Positions 1-7,205 of a stretch of 8,533 nt of DNA are shown piece after piece. The notes under the pieces were generated by a model. It was not told the DNA's origin. It ran no database searches and worked only from the letters and a program-made list of their open reading frames with translations. Numbering within the stretch: the stretch's first letter is position 1; every line of letters begins with the position of its first letter. A program made the translations under genes and the position numbers. Origin of the DNA: Desulfobia sp. (GTDB taxonomy: Bacteria > Desulfobacterota > Desulfobulbia > Desulfobulbales > SURF-16); assembly GCA_030608985.1 (NCBI GenBank), contig JAUWDC010000027.1, forward strand, positions 1 through 8,533. The letters run 5' to 3'.

Positions 1-1
1 C

Positions 2-1135
2 CAGGATCTTGAAATACAGGCCAATGAAATCATTATCCACGGCTGGGCGGATCCTGAAAAATACCCTCTGCAGAAAAAACGGCATTCATTCGAGTTTCTC
101 CGCTCGATCACTCATCTCAGGGCCCGGACAAACAGCCTCGGAGCCATGGCCAGAATCCGCAGCAGGCTCTCTTTTGCCATCCATCAATTTTTCCAGGAAC
201 GTGGTTTTATTCAGGTCCACACCCCTGTTATCACCACCAGCGACTGTGAAGGAGCGGGTGAAATGTTCACCGTCACTTCACTTAATATGAATAACCCTGT
301 GAAAAGCGATGGCCATGTTGACTTCCGGAAGGATTTTTTCGGCCAACGCGCAAGTCTTACCGTGAGCGGTCAGCTTGAGGCAGAAGCATACGCTCTGGCC
401 CTGGGGAATGTATACACCTTTGGCCCGACTTTCAGGGCGGAAAACTCCAATACCAGCCGCCATCTGGCAGAATTCTGGATGCTGGAACCGGAAATGGCAT
501 TCTGCGATCTTAATGGAGATATGAACCTGGCTGAAGAGATGCTGCAGTATCTTGTACGTGTGGCCCTGGATGAATGCAGTGATGACATTGACCTCTTTGG
601 CCGCTTTATTGATAAAAAACTTATTTCCAGACTCACCGGTATATTGGACACCCCTTTCACCCGGATCACCTACACAGAGGCGATTGATGAACTTCAAGAA
701 TCAGGTCGTGATTTTGAATTTCCTATTAAATGGGGTGTGGACCTTCAGGCTGAGCATGAACGATTTCTAGCAGAAGAAGTCTTCAAGAGACCGGTGATAA
801 TCAGGGACTACCCCAAAACAATAAAGCCGTTTTATATGCGTGTAAATGATGACAACAAAACCGTCGCGGCCATAGATATCCTGTTACCCGGGATCGGCGA
901 GATTATTGGCGGCAGTCAACGTGAAGAGCGTTTTGACGTCCTGAGGCAACGAATCATTCAAGCTGGGATAGACCCTGAGACATACTCCTGGTACCTTGAC
1001 CTGCGTCGTTTTGGTTCCGCACCCCATGCCGGATTCGGTCTGGGTTTTGAACGTCTGCTTCTTTTCGTAACAGGCCTGGGAAATATTCGCGATGTGATAC
1101 CGTTTCCAAGGACACCTGGATCGGCAGCCATGTAA
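2..1135 (+). CDS. asnS: Asparaginyl-tRNA synthetase, C-terminal 377 residues (5' end outside window)
   Basis: This cytoplasmic class II aminoacyl-tRNA synthetase charges tRNA-Asn with asparagine using ATP. The frame is open from base 2 with no start, so the gene begins upstream; about 80-90 residues, mostly the N-terminal OB-fold anticodon-binding domain, are missing relative to the roughly 460-residue family. The visible part starts at the end of that domain and its linker ([17 protein letters not shown]). Class II motif 2 lies near nt 431-493 ([16 protein letters not shown]), preceded by the amino-acid-site segments EGAGEMF and LTVSGQL. The segment [14 protein letters not shown] is near nt 896-940. 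Motif 3 is near nt 1034-1110 ([10 protein letters not shown], then [12 protein letters not shown]). ENSNTSRH and the ending PRTPG favour AsnRS over the related AspRS. It ends in TAA at 1133. The next gene starts 45 nt later on the same strand with no evident terminator between, so cotranscription is likely. Confidence 0.97.
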   Translation, partial: QDLEIQANEIIIHGWADPEKYPLQKKRHSFEFLRSITHLRARTNSLGAMARIRSRLSFAIHQFFQERGFIQVHTPVITTSDCEGAGEMFTVTSLNMNNPVKSDGHVDFRKDFFGQRASLTVSGQLEAEAYALALGNVYTFGPTFRAENSNTSRHLAEFWMLEPEMAFCDLNGDMNLAEEMLQYLVRVALDECSDDIDLFGRFIDKKLISRLTGILDTPFTRITYTEAIDELQESGRDFEFPIKWGVDLQAEHERFLAEEVFKRPVIIRDYPKTIKPFYMRVNDDNKTVAAIDILLPGIGEIIGGSQREERFDVLRQRIIQAGIDPETYSWYLDLRRFGSAPHAGFGLGFERLLLFVTGLGNIRDVIPFPRTPGSAAM

Positions 1136-1180
1136 TATTTCTCAATTACCATCGACTTTCAGCTGTGGGGTAATTTTTTC

Positions 1181-1804
1181 ATGAAACACACTATTCTCTC
1201 CATACTTGCAGTAATTGTTGTGACCTGTTTTCTACCATTGCATGCCACCAGTTCTGATGGCAACAATAGTGCATCCAATGGCATTATCCTTCAGGATGCC
1301 AATATGAGAACAGGACCGGGAACTGATTTCCCTGTTATTACATCCCTGCTCACAGGGACTGAAATCCTCACAATACAGAACCAAGGCCAGTGGGCCGAAG
1401 TGAAGGTTTCAAGGACTGGAAAAACAGGTTGGGTTCATTCTTCATTGGTGGAAGAAGCATCTACCACTTCTCAAGTTTTTCCCGAAATCATTGTCGGCAT
1501 CATTGATATTCAAAGGATACTTAATGAATCGATGCAAGGCCAAGCTGCAAAGAAAAGAATAGAACAGTTGCAGAGTGACAACGAAGATGAATATGTTGAT
1601 TTAACAATAGAAGAACAGATTACTTCCGGAATTATCATTGAAATCCAGGCAGTGGTGGAATCATATGCTCGTAGTCATGGATACACCCATATTCTGAATA
1701 AAAATTCGGGTGCTGTTTTCTACCATGATGCACTCTATGATATAACCGATGACATTATTGAAGAGTACGATCACCAGGTGGACGGGAATAGCCGGAAACC
1801 ATGA
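1181..1804 (+). CDS. Secreted SH3b-domain protein fused to a shortened Skp/OmpH-like domain
   Basis: This 207-residue protein is probably periplasmic. Residues 1-22 form a signal peptide (MKHTILSILAVIVV hydrophobic core, likely cleavage after LHA). Residues about 34-92 are a bacterial SH3 domain, with the typical NMRTGPGTDFPVI start and the GKTGWVHSSLV end; such domains usually bind peptidoglycan or peptides. Residues about 103-197 match the two ends of Skp/OmpH, the trimeric chaperone of outer-membrane proteins: VGIIDIQRILNES...AAKKRIEQL at the start, and VVESYARSHGYTHILNKNSGAVFY...DITDDIIEEY at the end. The long coiled-coil arms that normally separate these ends (some 70-80 residues) are reduced to about 20 residues (131-150), so the chaperone cavity should be missing. 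The frame is intact. A GGGG stretch about 10 nt upstream of the ATG could serve as ribosome-binding site. The stop overlaps the next start (ATGA), indicating translational coupling to dus. The exact role is unknown; the domain calls are by eye. Confidence 0.85.
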   Translation: MKHTILSILAVIVVTCFLPLHATSSDGNNSASNGIILQDANMRTGPGTDFPVITSLLTGTEILTIQNQGQWAEVKVSRTGKTGWVHSSLVEEASTTSQVFPEIIVGIIDIQRILNESMQGQAAKKRIEQLQSDNEDEYVDLTIEEQITSGIIIEIQAVVESYARSHGYTHILNKNSGAVFYHDALYDITDDIIEEYDHQVDGNSRKP

Positions 1805-2763
1805 CCCCTACACTTATTCTTGCTCCGCTTCGCGGTCTCACTGACTCCACCTATAGAAATGTTTTCAGCCGGTTTTTCCCTGGTTTTGACTCTGCACTTG
1901 CCCCTTTTATCACGACGTACCAAGGAAAGGCCATTAAATCCTCTCGTCTGAAAGACATCCTCCCTGAAAACAACGAGAACCTGTCAATAACCCCCCAGAT
2001 TCTTGCAAAAAATCCTGAGAATTTTCAGAAAATTGCCACGATCCTGGCCGATCTCGGTTATGAAACAGTGAATTGGAATCTGGGGTGCCCCTATCCTATG
2101 GTGGCCAATAAAATGAGAGGATCCGGCCTGCTGCCCCATCCGGAAAAAATCGCATATTTCCTGGATGCAATACAAAAAGCTCCTCTTGCGCTTTCCATTA
2201 AAACCCGCATTGGCCGCACGCATCCTGAAGAGATCATGAAACTGATGCCAATCTTCAATCAGTTTCCTCTCACCGAACTGATCATTCATCCCCGCACAGG
2301 GATACAAATGTACAAAGGAGATGTTGATCTGGAGACATTCCACGCCTGCCTGGACCTATCCCGCCATCCGGTTGTGTATAACGGTGACATTAACAGTATA
2401 GGTGACTACAACCGTCTTTCAGAAAAATTCCCAACCGTTTCAGGATGGATGATTGGGCGTGGAGCACTGGTAAATCCGTTTTTACCAGGGCAGATTAAAC
2501 AATTATCGATTGACAAAAATCATAGGCAGACTCTTGCATTATTTCACGATACTCTTTTTCAATGCTACCAGGAAAATCTCTCCGGACCGGGACACATACT
2601 GGGAAGGATGAAAGGCGTTTGGTTTTACCTCTCACATTCATTTGTGGATGGGAAGAAATTACTCAAGAAAATTCAAAAAACTACCCGTATCAATCAATAT
2701 AAGGATATCGTCCAATCTGCCTTCGAGCACCACGACTTACTGGAAGAAGTAACCTCTCATTAA
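1801..2763 (+). CDS. tRNA-dihydrouridine synthase (Dus family)
   Basis: This flavoenzyme of 320 residues reduces specific uridines in the D-loop region of tRNA to dihydrouridine with FMN and NADPH, in the cytoplasm. Visible family marks are the N-terminal LAPLRGLTDSTYRN (FMN-binding loop; usually APMxGxTD), Q66 in the ITPQILAKNP stretch, and NWNLGCPYP with the presumed catalytic Cys96 followed by MRGSGLL. Further along are KTRIG (K134, R136), IIHPRTGIQMYKG (H163, R165), VVYNGDI (194-196) and MIGRGALVNPF (219-220), the last contacting the FMN phosphate. The 'NWNLGCPYPM' version differs from the classic DusA, DusB and DusC motifs, so I do not assign which uridine is modified. Its ATG overlaps the stop of the preceding gene by 4 nt. 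The 3' end overlaps the convergent kinase gene by 4 nt, leaving no intergenic terminator. Confidence 0.95.
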   Translation: MTPTLILAPLRGLTDSTYRNVFSRFFPGFDSALAPFITTYQGKAIKSSRLKDILPENNENLSITPQILAKNPENFQKIATILADLGYETVNWNLGCPYPMVANKMRGSGLLPHPEKIAYFLDAIQKAPLALSIKTRIGRTHPEEIMKLMPIFNQFPLTELIIHPRTGIQMYKGDVDLETFHACLDLSRHPVVYNGDINSIGDYNRLSEKFPTVSGWMIGRGALVNPFLPGQIKQLSIDKNHRQTLALFHDTLFQCYQENLSGPGHILGRMKGVWFYLSHSFVDGKKLLKKIQKTTRINQYKDIVQSAFEHHDLLEEVTSH

Positions 2764-4946
2764 TTTCTGCAGGAAGAGAGTACTTTGTATACCGTGTCTG
2801 AAAGCTGATGGACGCTTAGCGGCTTCATAACGAATTCTCTTACTCCTGCCTGCTTGGCAGTATCTTCAGAAACTACAGCACTGTAGCCAGTGCATAAAAT
2901 GATCGGCATCCCTTTTCTAATTTCCAGGAGACGTTTGGAAAATTCAAGCCCCGTCATGCCGGGCATTGTCTGGTCAGTAATAACAAGGTCAATACTGTCT
3001 GCATGGGTCCGAAAAAACTCCAGTGCTTCCTTGCTGGAAGTATAGCTTGTCACCGTATATCCCAGAAAACGGAGGACCTTTTCTCCCATTTCAACAAGAT
3101 CTTCCTCATCGTCAACAAACAGAATATGCCCTTCTCCCTTTTTCAAATCAGGAATGATACCTGAATCTTTCGTGCTCGGTTGACCGTTGATCACAGGAAA
3201 AAACAATTCAAACTGTGTTCCCTTACCAAGGCTACTTTGCACGGCAATCGCTCCTCCTGATTCTTCCAGAATACCGTAAACAACAGCCAGGCCCATACCC
3301 GTGCCTTCAGCTTTTTCCTTGGTCGTGAAAAAGGGCTCAAAAATCCTCTCCTGCACAGCTTCATCAATACCGTGACCGGTGTCTCGTACTGTGAGCTTGA
3401 CATATGATCCTTTCTCCAACGTCTGAGTACCAATTACCAATTGTTCCGGTATCTCTTCCCTGGACAACTCCACAGTAAGGATACCTCCATCAGCTTCCAT
3501 TGCATGGCTGGCATTGGTACACAAATTCATGACAATTTGATGGATCTGTGTTGGGTCGGCCATGATGGTTCCGGCAGAACTTTCAATATTCTGTTCAATT
3601 TCTATAGTAGCAGGAAAAACAGATTTCAGGAGTTTCAGGGACTCCTTGATAAGAGGTGCAACCTCTATAACTTCTTTTTCTACCTGTGCCTGACGGCTGA
3701 AAGCAAGAATCTGGGACACCAGATCCCTGGCTCGCTTGCCGGATTTTTTAATCGAAAGAAGATATTCTTTTACTTTAGCGTCTTCCTTTGGAGCCAGCAA
3801 AGCAAGATCCGTAAAACCTAAGATAGCTGCCAGAATATTATTAAAGTCATGGGCGATGCCCCCTGCCAGTGTTCCCACAGCTTCCATTTTCTGGCTTCGC
3901 TGTAATTGCTCCTCAAGCTGCTTCTGCTTAGTAATATCCCTGGCAATATGCACAGCACCGGCAAACTCATCCTCTTCATTGTAGATAGAAGCCCGTGATA
4001 CCATGAATGTTTTATTAAGCTTCGGATGATACACTTCAAAAACAGTGGATTTGGAAGATTTATCGCTTAAAACCTCCCGACATCCCTCACAGGGCTCGTC
4101 CCGGTCATGGAACAAATCATAACAGCGCTTACCAACAAGTTCCTCCGGTGGCAAATTGAACTCCTCACATGTTGTCTTGTTGACCTTGACAAGATTCATG
4201 TCAGCATCCTGAATGGTCACCATATCTCCTATGGCGTCAAAGGTTCTTTCCCATTCCTCCTTGGCATCATAAAGATCTCGAGCTGTTTTTTGCCGTTCTT
4301 CAATTTCTTTTTGCAGGCGGGTATTTGTTTCAGAAAGCTCCGCTGTCCTTTTTTGAACACGAATATCCAGGTCATCCCGGGATCTCTCCAGTTCTTTTTC
4401 TACCTCAAGACGCTTTTCAACCTCTTCTTCCAGGGGGCGCAGGGCAAGATTTTTCAAAATAAGCCAGGAGACAAGACCAAGCAGGATGATCAACACAAAG
4501 GACCGCTGAAGTAACGTACGATGCAATTGGGCAAATGTTCTTTCAAAACCACTCAGGTCTTTCACCATTACCAAATTCAATAAATGCTGCCCCTCAAATT
4601 CTACTTTATGGTCAACCTGAATAGGGGTATCGGTTTGCAGTTTCCTTGTAAAATGAGCCAATGTAATACCGGCTGGGGTTATTGCCTTAAACGCTACAAT
4701 CTCTTTATCCCTTTCACCCCATCGCAGAACAAACTGCTCCACAATGGAAAATTCTTCCCGCAACATTGCCTCACTTATAAACGTTCCAGCCAGGGCCATT
4801 TCACTCCTGATGTAGGACCTCACATGGTCAAACTGGACTTTCCTCTGGCTGGCCACAACAAAAATATCCATTGCCCCCAGGAAAAGAAAAAGCAAAACCA
4901 TAAAGGCAAGCAAAGCCCTTCTATATCGGCGTCTCTTCTGCTTCAT
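2760..4946 (-). CDS. Membrane-bound hybrid sensor histidine kinase (periplasmic domain-PAS-HisKA-HATPase-REC)
   Basis: This 728-residue inner-membrane kinase senses a signal through its periplasmic and PAS domains, autophosphorylates on His and passes the phosphate to its own receiver. Order: basic N-terminus; TM1 about 11-32; periplasmic domain about 33-148; TM2 about 149-169; charged coiled coil 171-228; PAS about 229-340; HisKA with GGIAHDFNN (H366); HATPase with the N box NLCTNA (N478), the G1 box DTGHGID (522-528), EPFFTTK and GTGMGL (548-553); receiver about 606-725 with D612/D613, phospho-acceptor D658 ([10 protein letters not shown]), T686 and K708. The PAS carries C275, C286 and C289 (PCEGC). 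No HPt domain or DNA-binding output is present, so a separate HPt or response regulator must exist elsewhere, or the receiver is autoregulatory. It starts 6 nt after the PhnD-like gene; no strong Shine-Dalgarno sits at normal distance (GAGGA is 16 nt away), suggesting translational coupling. Confidence 0.95.
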   Translation of the reverse strand: MKQKRRRYRRALLAFMVLLFLFLGAMDIFVVASQRKVQFDHVRSYIRSEMALAGTFISEAMLREEFSIVEQFVLRWGERDKEIVAFKAITPAGITLAHFTRKLQTDTPIQVDHKVEFEGQHLLNLVMVKDLSGFERTFAQLHRTLLQRSFVLIILLGLVSWLILKNLALRPLEEEVEKRLEVEKELERSRDDLDIRVQKRTAELSETNTRLQKEIEERQKTARDLYDAKEEWERTFDAIGDMVTIQDADMNLVKVNKTTCEEFNLPPEELVGKRCYDLFHDRDEPCEGCREVLSDKSSKSTVFEVYHPKLNKTFMVSRASIYNEEDEFAGAVHIARDITKQKQLEEQLQRSQKMEAVGTLAGGIAHDFNNILAAILGFTDLALLAPKEDAKVKEYLLSIKKSGKRARDLVSQILAFSRQAQVEKEVIEVAPLIKESLKLLKSVFPATIEIEQNIESSAGTIMADPTQIHQIVMNLCTNASHAMEADGGILTVELSREEIPEQLVIGTQTLEKGSYVKLTVRDTGHGIDEAVQERIFEPFFTTKEKAEGTGMGLAVVYGILEESGGAIAVQSSLGKGTQFELFFPVINGQPSTKDSGIIPDLKKGEGHILFVDDEEDLVEMGEKVLRFLGYTVTSYTSSKEALEFFRTHADSIDLVITDQTMPGMTGLEFSKRLLEIRKGMPIILCTGYSAVVSEDTAKQAGVREFVMKPLSVHQLSDTVYKVLSSCRN

Positions 4947-4952
4947 GGGATT

Positions 4953-5810
4953 TTATTTTTTGTCCTCACCTTCCGCCATGTAGAGCCTCATGGCGTCATA
5001 ATCTTTATCTCTTACCGATTGGATTCCCGTTATAGAAGCCTTAATTGATTGCAGTATCTCCAGGCCATGCCTATCTTTATTCAGGTCCAGCAGATGTTTT
5101 TTCAGCTGACGAACCAAATTGTCATCCATATTTGATCTGGTGACAAAAACATGCTCAGAAACCGGCTGGCTCTTGGCAAGCATTCTTAATCCCCGTTTTT
5201 CATACCTGTAGAAAACTTCTTCTTTTATCCCGCCGGCATCATAATATCCACCAAGCACAGCAAGAGCTATGTCGTGATGAGTGCCGAGAAACTCATATTT
5301 CTCAAGGTCTCCCAGACCCACACCTGCCATGTGAAGCATATGCCGTGGGACAAGATAATTCATTGTTGAATGAAGATCACCAAATGCAAAATTTTTCCCT
5401 TTCACATCGGCAAGGGACTGAATAGGCGAATCCTGCTGGACAATGATCATGCCATAATAGACAGGACTATTTCTCACTTCAAGCCGGGCAAGGAGTGGTT
5501 TCTTCCCATACTTTTCCACCATTTTGACATATGGCCCAGGCCCAAGGTAGGAGATATCAGCCTTATCTGCTCCTGCAAAATCAATATGCCTCTCATAGTC
5601 TTTTGATATCCTTATCCGAACCGGGGTTCCCAGTTTTTCACTCAAATATCCGGCCAGCGGCTTAAACCGCTTCACCAACTCTGTTGCAGGGAGATAGGGT
5701 TGAATATAAAAAAAGAGTTCATCTGCATACATTTTCTGAGGAAAGACACACAGAAAAACAAAAAAAACCACGCTCTTTATTATGAGAGTATATAAAAAAC
5801 CTTTTTGCAT
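4953..5810 (-). CDS. PhnD-family periplasmic binding protein (phosphate/phosphonate-type), probable sensory partner of the adjacent kinase
   Basis: This is a 285-residue periplasmic solute-binding protein of the PhnD/phosphonate-bd family, whose members bind phosphonate, phosphite, phosphate or other small anions. A Sec signal peptide covers 1-29 (hydrophobic core 8-23, likely cleavage after KMYA). C21 is not in a lipobox. Family marks are YIQPYLPATELVKRFKPLAGYLSEKLG, ISKDYERHI, ADISYLGPGPYV (residues 84-95), FAFGDLHSTMNYLVP (141-155) and FLGTHHDIALAVLGGYYDAGG (174-194). S148-T149 sit where E. coli PhnD uses Ser-Thr to hold the phosphonate group, but the usual following Ser-Gly is Met-Asn here, so the ligand may differ. 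The mature protein has no cysteine. No transporter genes are adjacent; the hybrid kinase follows by 6 nt in the same operon, so a receptor role is inferred rather than uptake. The start is supported by AAGGA nine bases upstream. Confidence 0.92.
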   Translation of the reverse strand: MQKGFLYTLIIKSVVFFVFLCVFPQKMYADELFFYIQPYLPATELVKRFKPLAGYLSEKLGTPVRIRISKDYERHIDFAGADKADISYLGPGPYVKMVEKYGKKPLLARLEVRNSPVYYGMIIVQQDSPIQSLADVKGKNFAFGDLHSTMNYLVPRHMLHMAGVGLGDLEKYEFLGTHHDIALAVLGGYYDAGGIKEEVFYRYEKRGLRMLAKSQPVSEHVFVTRSNMDDNLVRQLKKHLLDLNKDRHGLEILQSIKASITGIQSVRDKDYDAMRLYMAEGEDKK

Positions 5811-5814
5811 ACAA

Positions 5815-5824
5815 CCCTTTCCTT
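5815..5824 (-). promoter_or_regulatory. Ribosome-binding site of the PhnD-like gene
   Basis: Read on the - strand the bases are AAGGAAAGGG. AAGGA lies nine bases and GGG four bases before the ATG at 5810. This fixes the start so that a complete Sec signal peptide is included. Confidence 0.7.
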
Positions 5825-5872
5825 GAATGATAACGACATCAACTCCTCTATGAGCACTGCCTTATTTATTAT

Positions 5873-5904
5873 GGCAAATTTAAAATAAAAATTCGCCTTT
5901 TTTT
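5873..5904 (+). promoter_or_regulatory. AT-rich dyad followed by T7 in the divergent control region
   Basis: GGCAAATTT (5873-5881) and AAATTCGCC (5889-5897) form a 9-bp stem with one A/C mismatch and a 7-nt loop, followed directly by seven T (5898-5904). On the + strand this has the shape of a weak intrinsic terminator, but no + strand gene lies immediately upstream of it. It falls within the probable leader of the - strand operon, where there is no U tract after the stem. It could be an operator for a dimeric regulator or a leader hairpin. The low GC of the stem makes chance a real possibility. Confidence 0.3.
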
Positions 5905-5963
5905 ATATTCTGAACAAAAAGCATTCCATTCGGCTCTCACCTATATAATTCTGCCTTTGTTGA

Positions 5964-5992
5964 TTTATGCTATTTGTTTGATTTATTGACAA
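5964..5992 (-). promoter_or_regulatory. Candidate sigma-70 promoter for the PhnD-like/hybrid kinase operon
   Basis: On the - strand TTGTCA (5992-5987, five of six bases match the -35 consensus) is followed after 17 nt by CATAAA (5969-5964, four of six match the -10). A start of transcription near 5957 would give a leader of about 147 nt that contains the dyad at 5873-5897. The -35 overlaps the + strand -35 by five bases. The score is modest in an AT-rich region, so other starts are possible. Confidence 0.4.
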
Positions 5993-6014
5993 AATCCCGC
6001 CAGATTCGTATCAT
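5986..6014 (+). promoter_or_regulatory. Sigma-70 promoter for the NMT1-like binding protein gene
   Basis: TTGACA (5986-5991, perfect -35) is separated by 17 nt from TATCAT (6009-6014, five of six -10 bases). Transcription should begin near 6021, giving a leader of about 70 nt before the ATG at 6090. Such a close match to consensus suggests either substantial basal expression or control by a repressor. Confidence 0.75.
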
Positions 6015-6075
6015 TTTAATACTGACATGCTTTTTTAGGAATAGTTCATCAGGGGCTATAAACTTTGGCACACTC

Positions 6076-6081
6076 AGGGGG
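6076..6081 (+). promoter_or_regulatory. Ribosome-binding site of the NMT1-like binding protein gene
   Basis: AGGGGG ends eight bases before the ATG at 6090, good spacing for a purine-rich Shine-Dalgarno. It supports the start that places the twin-arginine signal at the N-terminus. Confidence 0.6.
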
Positions 6082-6089
6082 TATCTCTA

Positions 6090-7205
6090 ATGACTGCCGC
6101 ATCCTCAAAATTCACCCGTAGAAAATTTGTTCAACTGGGTGGAGCTGCTCTCACAACTCTTGGACTCACATCAGGTTTCCCCAATATTGTTGCAGCAATT
6201 CCGAAACATATCGTCAAAATTGGAGTTTTTTCACCTTCGCATTGTTCTGCCCCAATGCTGTATGCCGACATAGCCGGTTACTACAAAGAGCATGGAATAG
6301 CTGTTGAAATTATTTATGCCGACAGTATGTCCAAGCTTGCCAATGGCATTATTAATGGAGACCTTCACTTCGGTCAGCTGATGGTGCCCTTGGCAATTGC
6401 CGCTCACACAGGAAGCGGATCATTTGCCCAGAAAAACACACCTCTTGTTTCTCCCATGTGGGCAGGGACAAATGGGGGCTGCATGGTGGTCAGGAATGAT
6501 TCAAATATTCGACTACCCGGTGATCTGAAAGGCAAGAGAATCGGCATTCACAGCCGATACCTGTTCCACTATCTTATCATCATTGAACTTTTTGAACGCT
6601 ATGGGATCAATCCCTCCAAAGACGTAACCCTCAAACTCATTGACATGAATAATATGATAAATGCGCTGGAATCCGATGAGATCGATGCCTTTATCAATCC
6701 TGAGCCTATCAGTTCAGCTGCAGTTGCCAAGGGTATTGGCCGCGACTTTATACTCACCAAAGATCTCTGGTTCAGGCATCCCTGCTGCTGCCTTACCACG
6801 AAAAGGTCTCTTTTTGAAAACGAACCGACTCTTTTTAAAGATGTTGTCTCTTCAACGTTAAGAAGTGCTCTCGAATTAAACGAAACAACCAACAGGAAGC
6901 TCCGGCTCAAAATGATATGGGATAGAATACCCGTATTCCAGGAATTACCTCTTGAGGTAATTCAAAGTGCATTTACCCCTGGACGCTCTGATTTTGACCC
7001 CTTTCCGTATCAGAGTTCCGCCAAGGTAGTAGCAAAACTCCTACAGAAAAATGGTTTAATGTCTAAAACAATATCAGCTGAAAAAACTGTTGCAGACATG
7101 TTCCTATCAGACTATACCCGTTCGCTTATGCACTCTATTAATGCATCATCCATTCCCGATTCAAACACCAAAGCCGAATGGGTTGTTGGCAGACTTTACG
7201 AGTAA
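6090..7205 (+). CDS. Tat-exported ABC-type binding protein, NMT1/NrtA/SsuA-like
   Basis: This 371-residue periplasmic solute-binding protein belongs to the NMT1-like group (binding proteins for nitrate, bicarbonate, sulfonates, taurine or thiamine precursors). The N-terminus is a twin-arginine signal: FTRRKFVQ (R10-R11), a hydrophobic stretch to about 32, and likely cleavage after VAA (36). The mature part begins VKIGVFSPSHCSAPMLYADIAGYYKEHGI, the usual first lobe in which the incoming ligand is met, followed by LANGIINGDLHFGQL and DLKGKRIGIHS. DAFINPEPISSAAV (199-212) and HPCCCLTTKRSLF (230-242) form the hinge/second-lobe region; His-Pro-Cys-Cys is common in this family, the third Cys less so. 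Tat export hints that the protein folds in the cytoplasm. No permease or ATPase gene is seen, and the next gene is a membrane sensor, so a sensory receptor role is inferred. The substrate cannot be named from sequence. Confidence 0.9.
   Translation: MTAASSKFTRRKFVQLGGAALTTLGLTSGFPNIVAAIPKHIVKIGVFSPSHCSAPMLYADIAGYYKEHGIAVEIIYADSMSKLANGIINGDLHFGQLMVPLAIAAHTGSGSFAQKNTPLVSPMWAGTNGGCMVVRNDSNIRLPGDLKGKRIGIHSRYLFHYLIIIELFERYGINPSKDVTLKLIDMNNMINALESDEIDAFINPEPISSAAVAKGIGRDFILTKDLWFRHPCCCLTTKRSLFENEPTLFKDVVSSTLRSALELNETTNRKLRLKMIWDRIPVFQELPLEVIQSAFTPGRSDFDPFPYQSSAKVVAKLLQKNGLMSKTISAEKTVADMFLSDYTRSLMHSINASSIPDSNTKAEWVVGRLYE

Noticed and set aside
9..290. 93-codon open frame on the + strand at the left edge
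   Set aside because: It overlaps the asnS frame, whose conserved AsnRS residues are read continuously from base 2; this frame has no recognisable features.
278..697. 139-codon open frame on the - strand inside asnS
   Set aside because: It is the antisense shadow of conserved AsnRS motifs, with no domain signature or ribosome-binding site.
1984..2343. 119-codon open frame on the - strand inside dus
   Set aside because: It is antisense to the Dus catalytic core; the Dus motifs on the + strand are clear.
3441..5048. Open frames of 82-154 codons on the + strand at 3441-3821, 3736-3984, 4107-4514 and 4584-5048
   Set aside because: They lie antisense to the hybrid kinase and the end of the PhnD-like gene, and look like low-complexity Phe/Leu/Lys-rich shadows of the opposite coding strand.
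6065..6081. TGGCAC followed by a G-run ahead of the NMT1-like gene as a sigma-54 site
   Set aside because: There is no -12 TTGC element, and a near-consensus sigma-70 promoter lies just upstream.
6599..6910. 103-codon open frame on the - strand inside the NMT1-like gene
   Set aside because: It is a shadow of a gene with clear family motifs and a Tat signal on the + strand.
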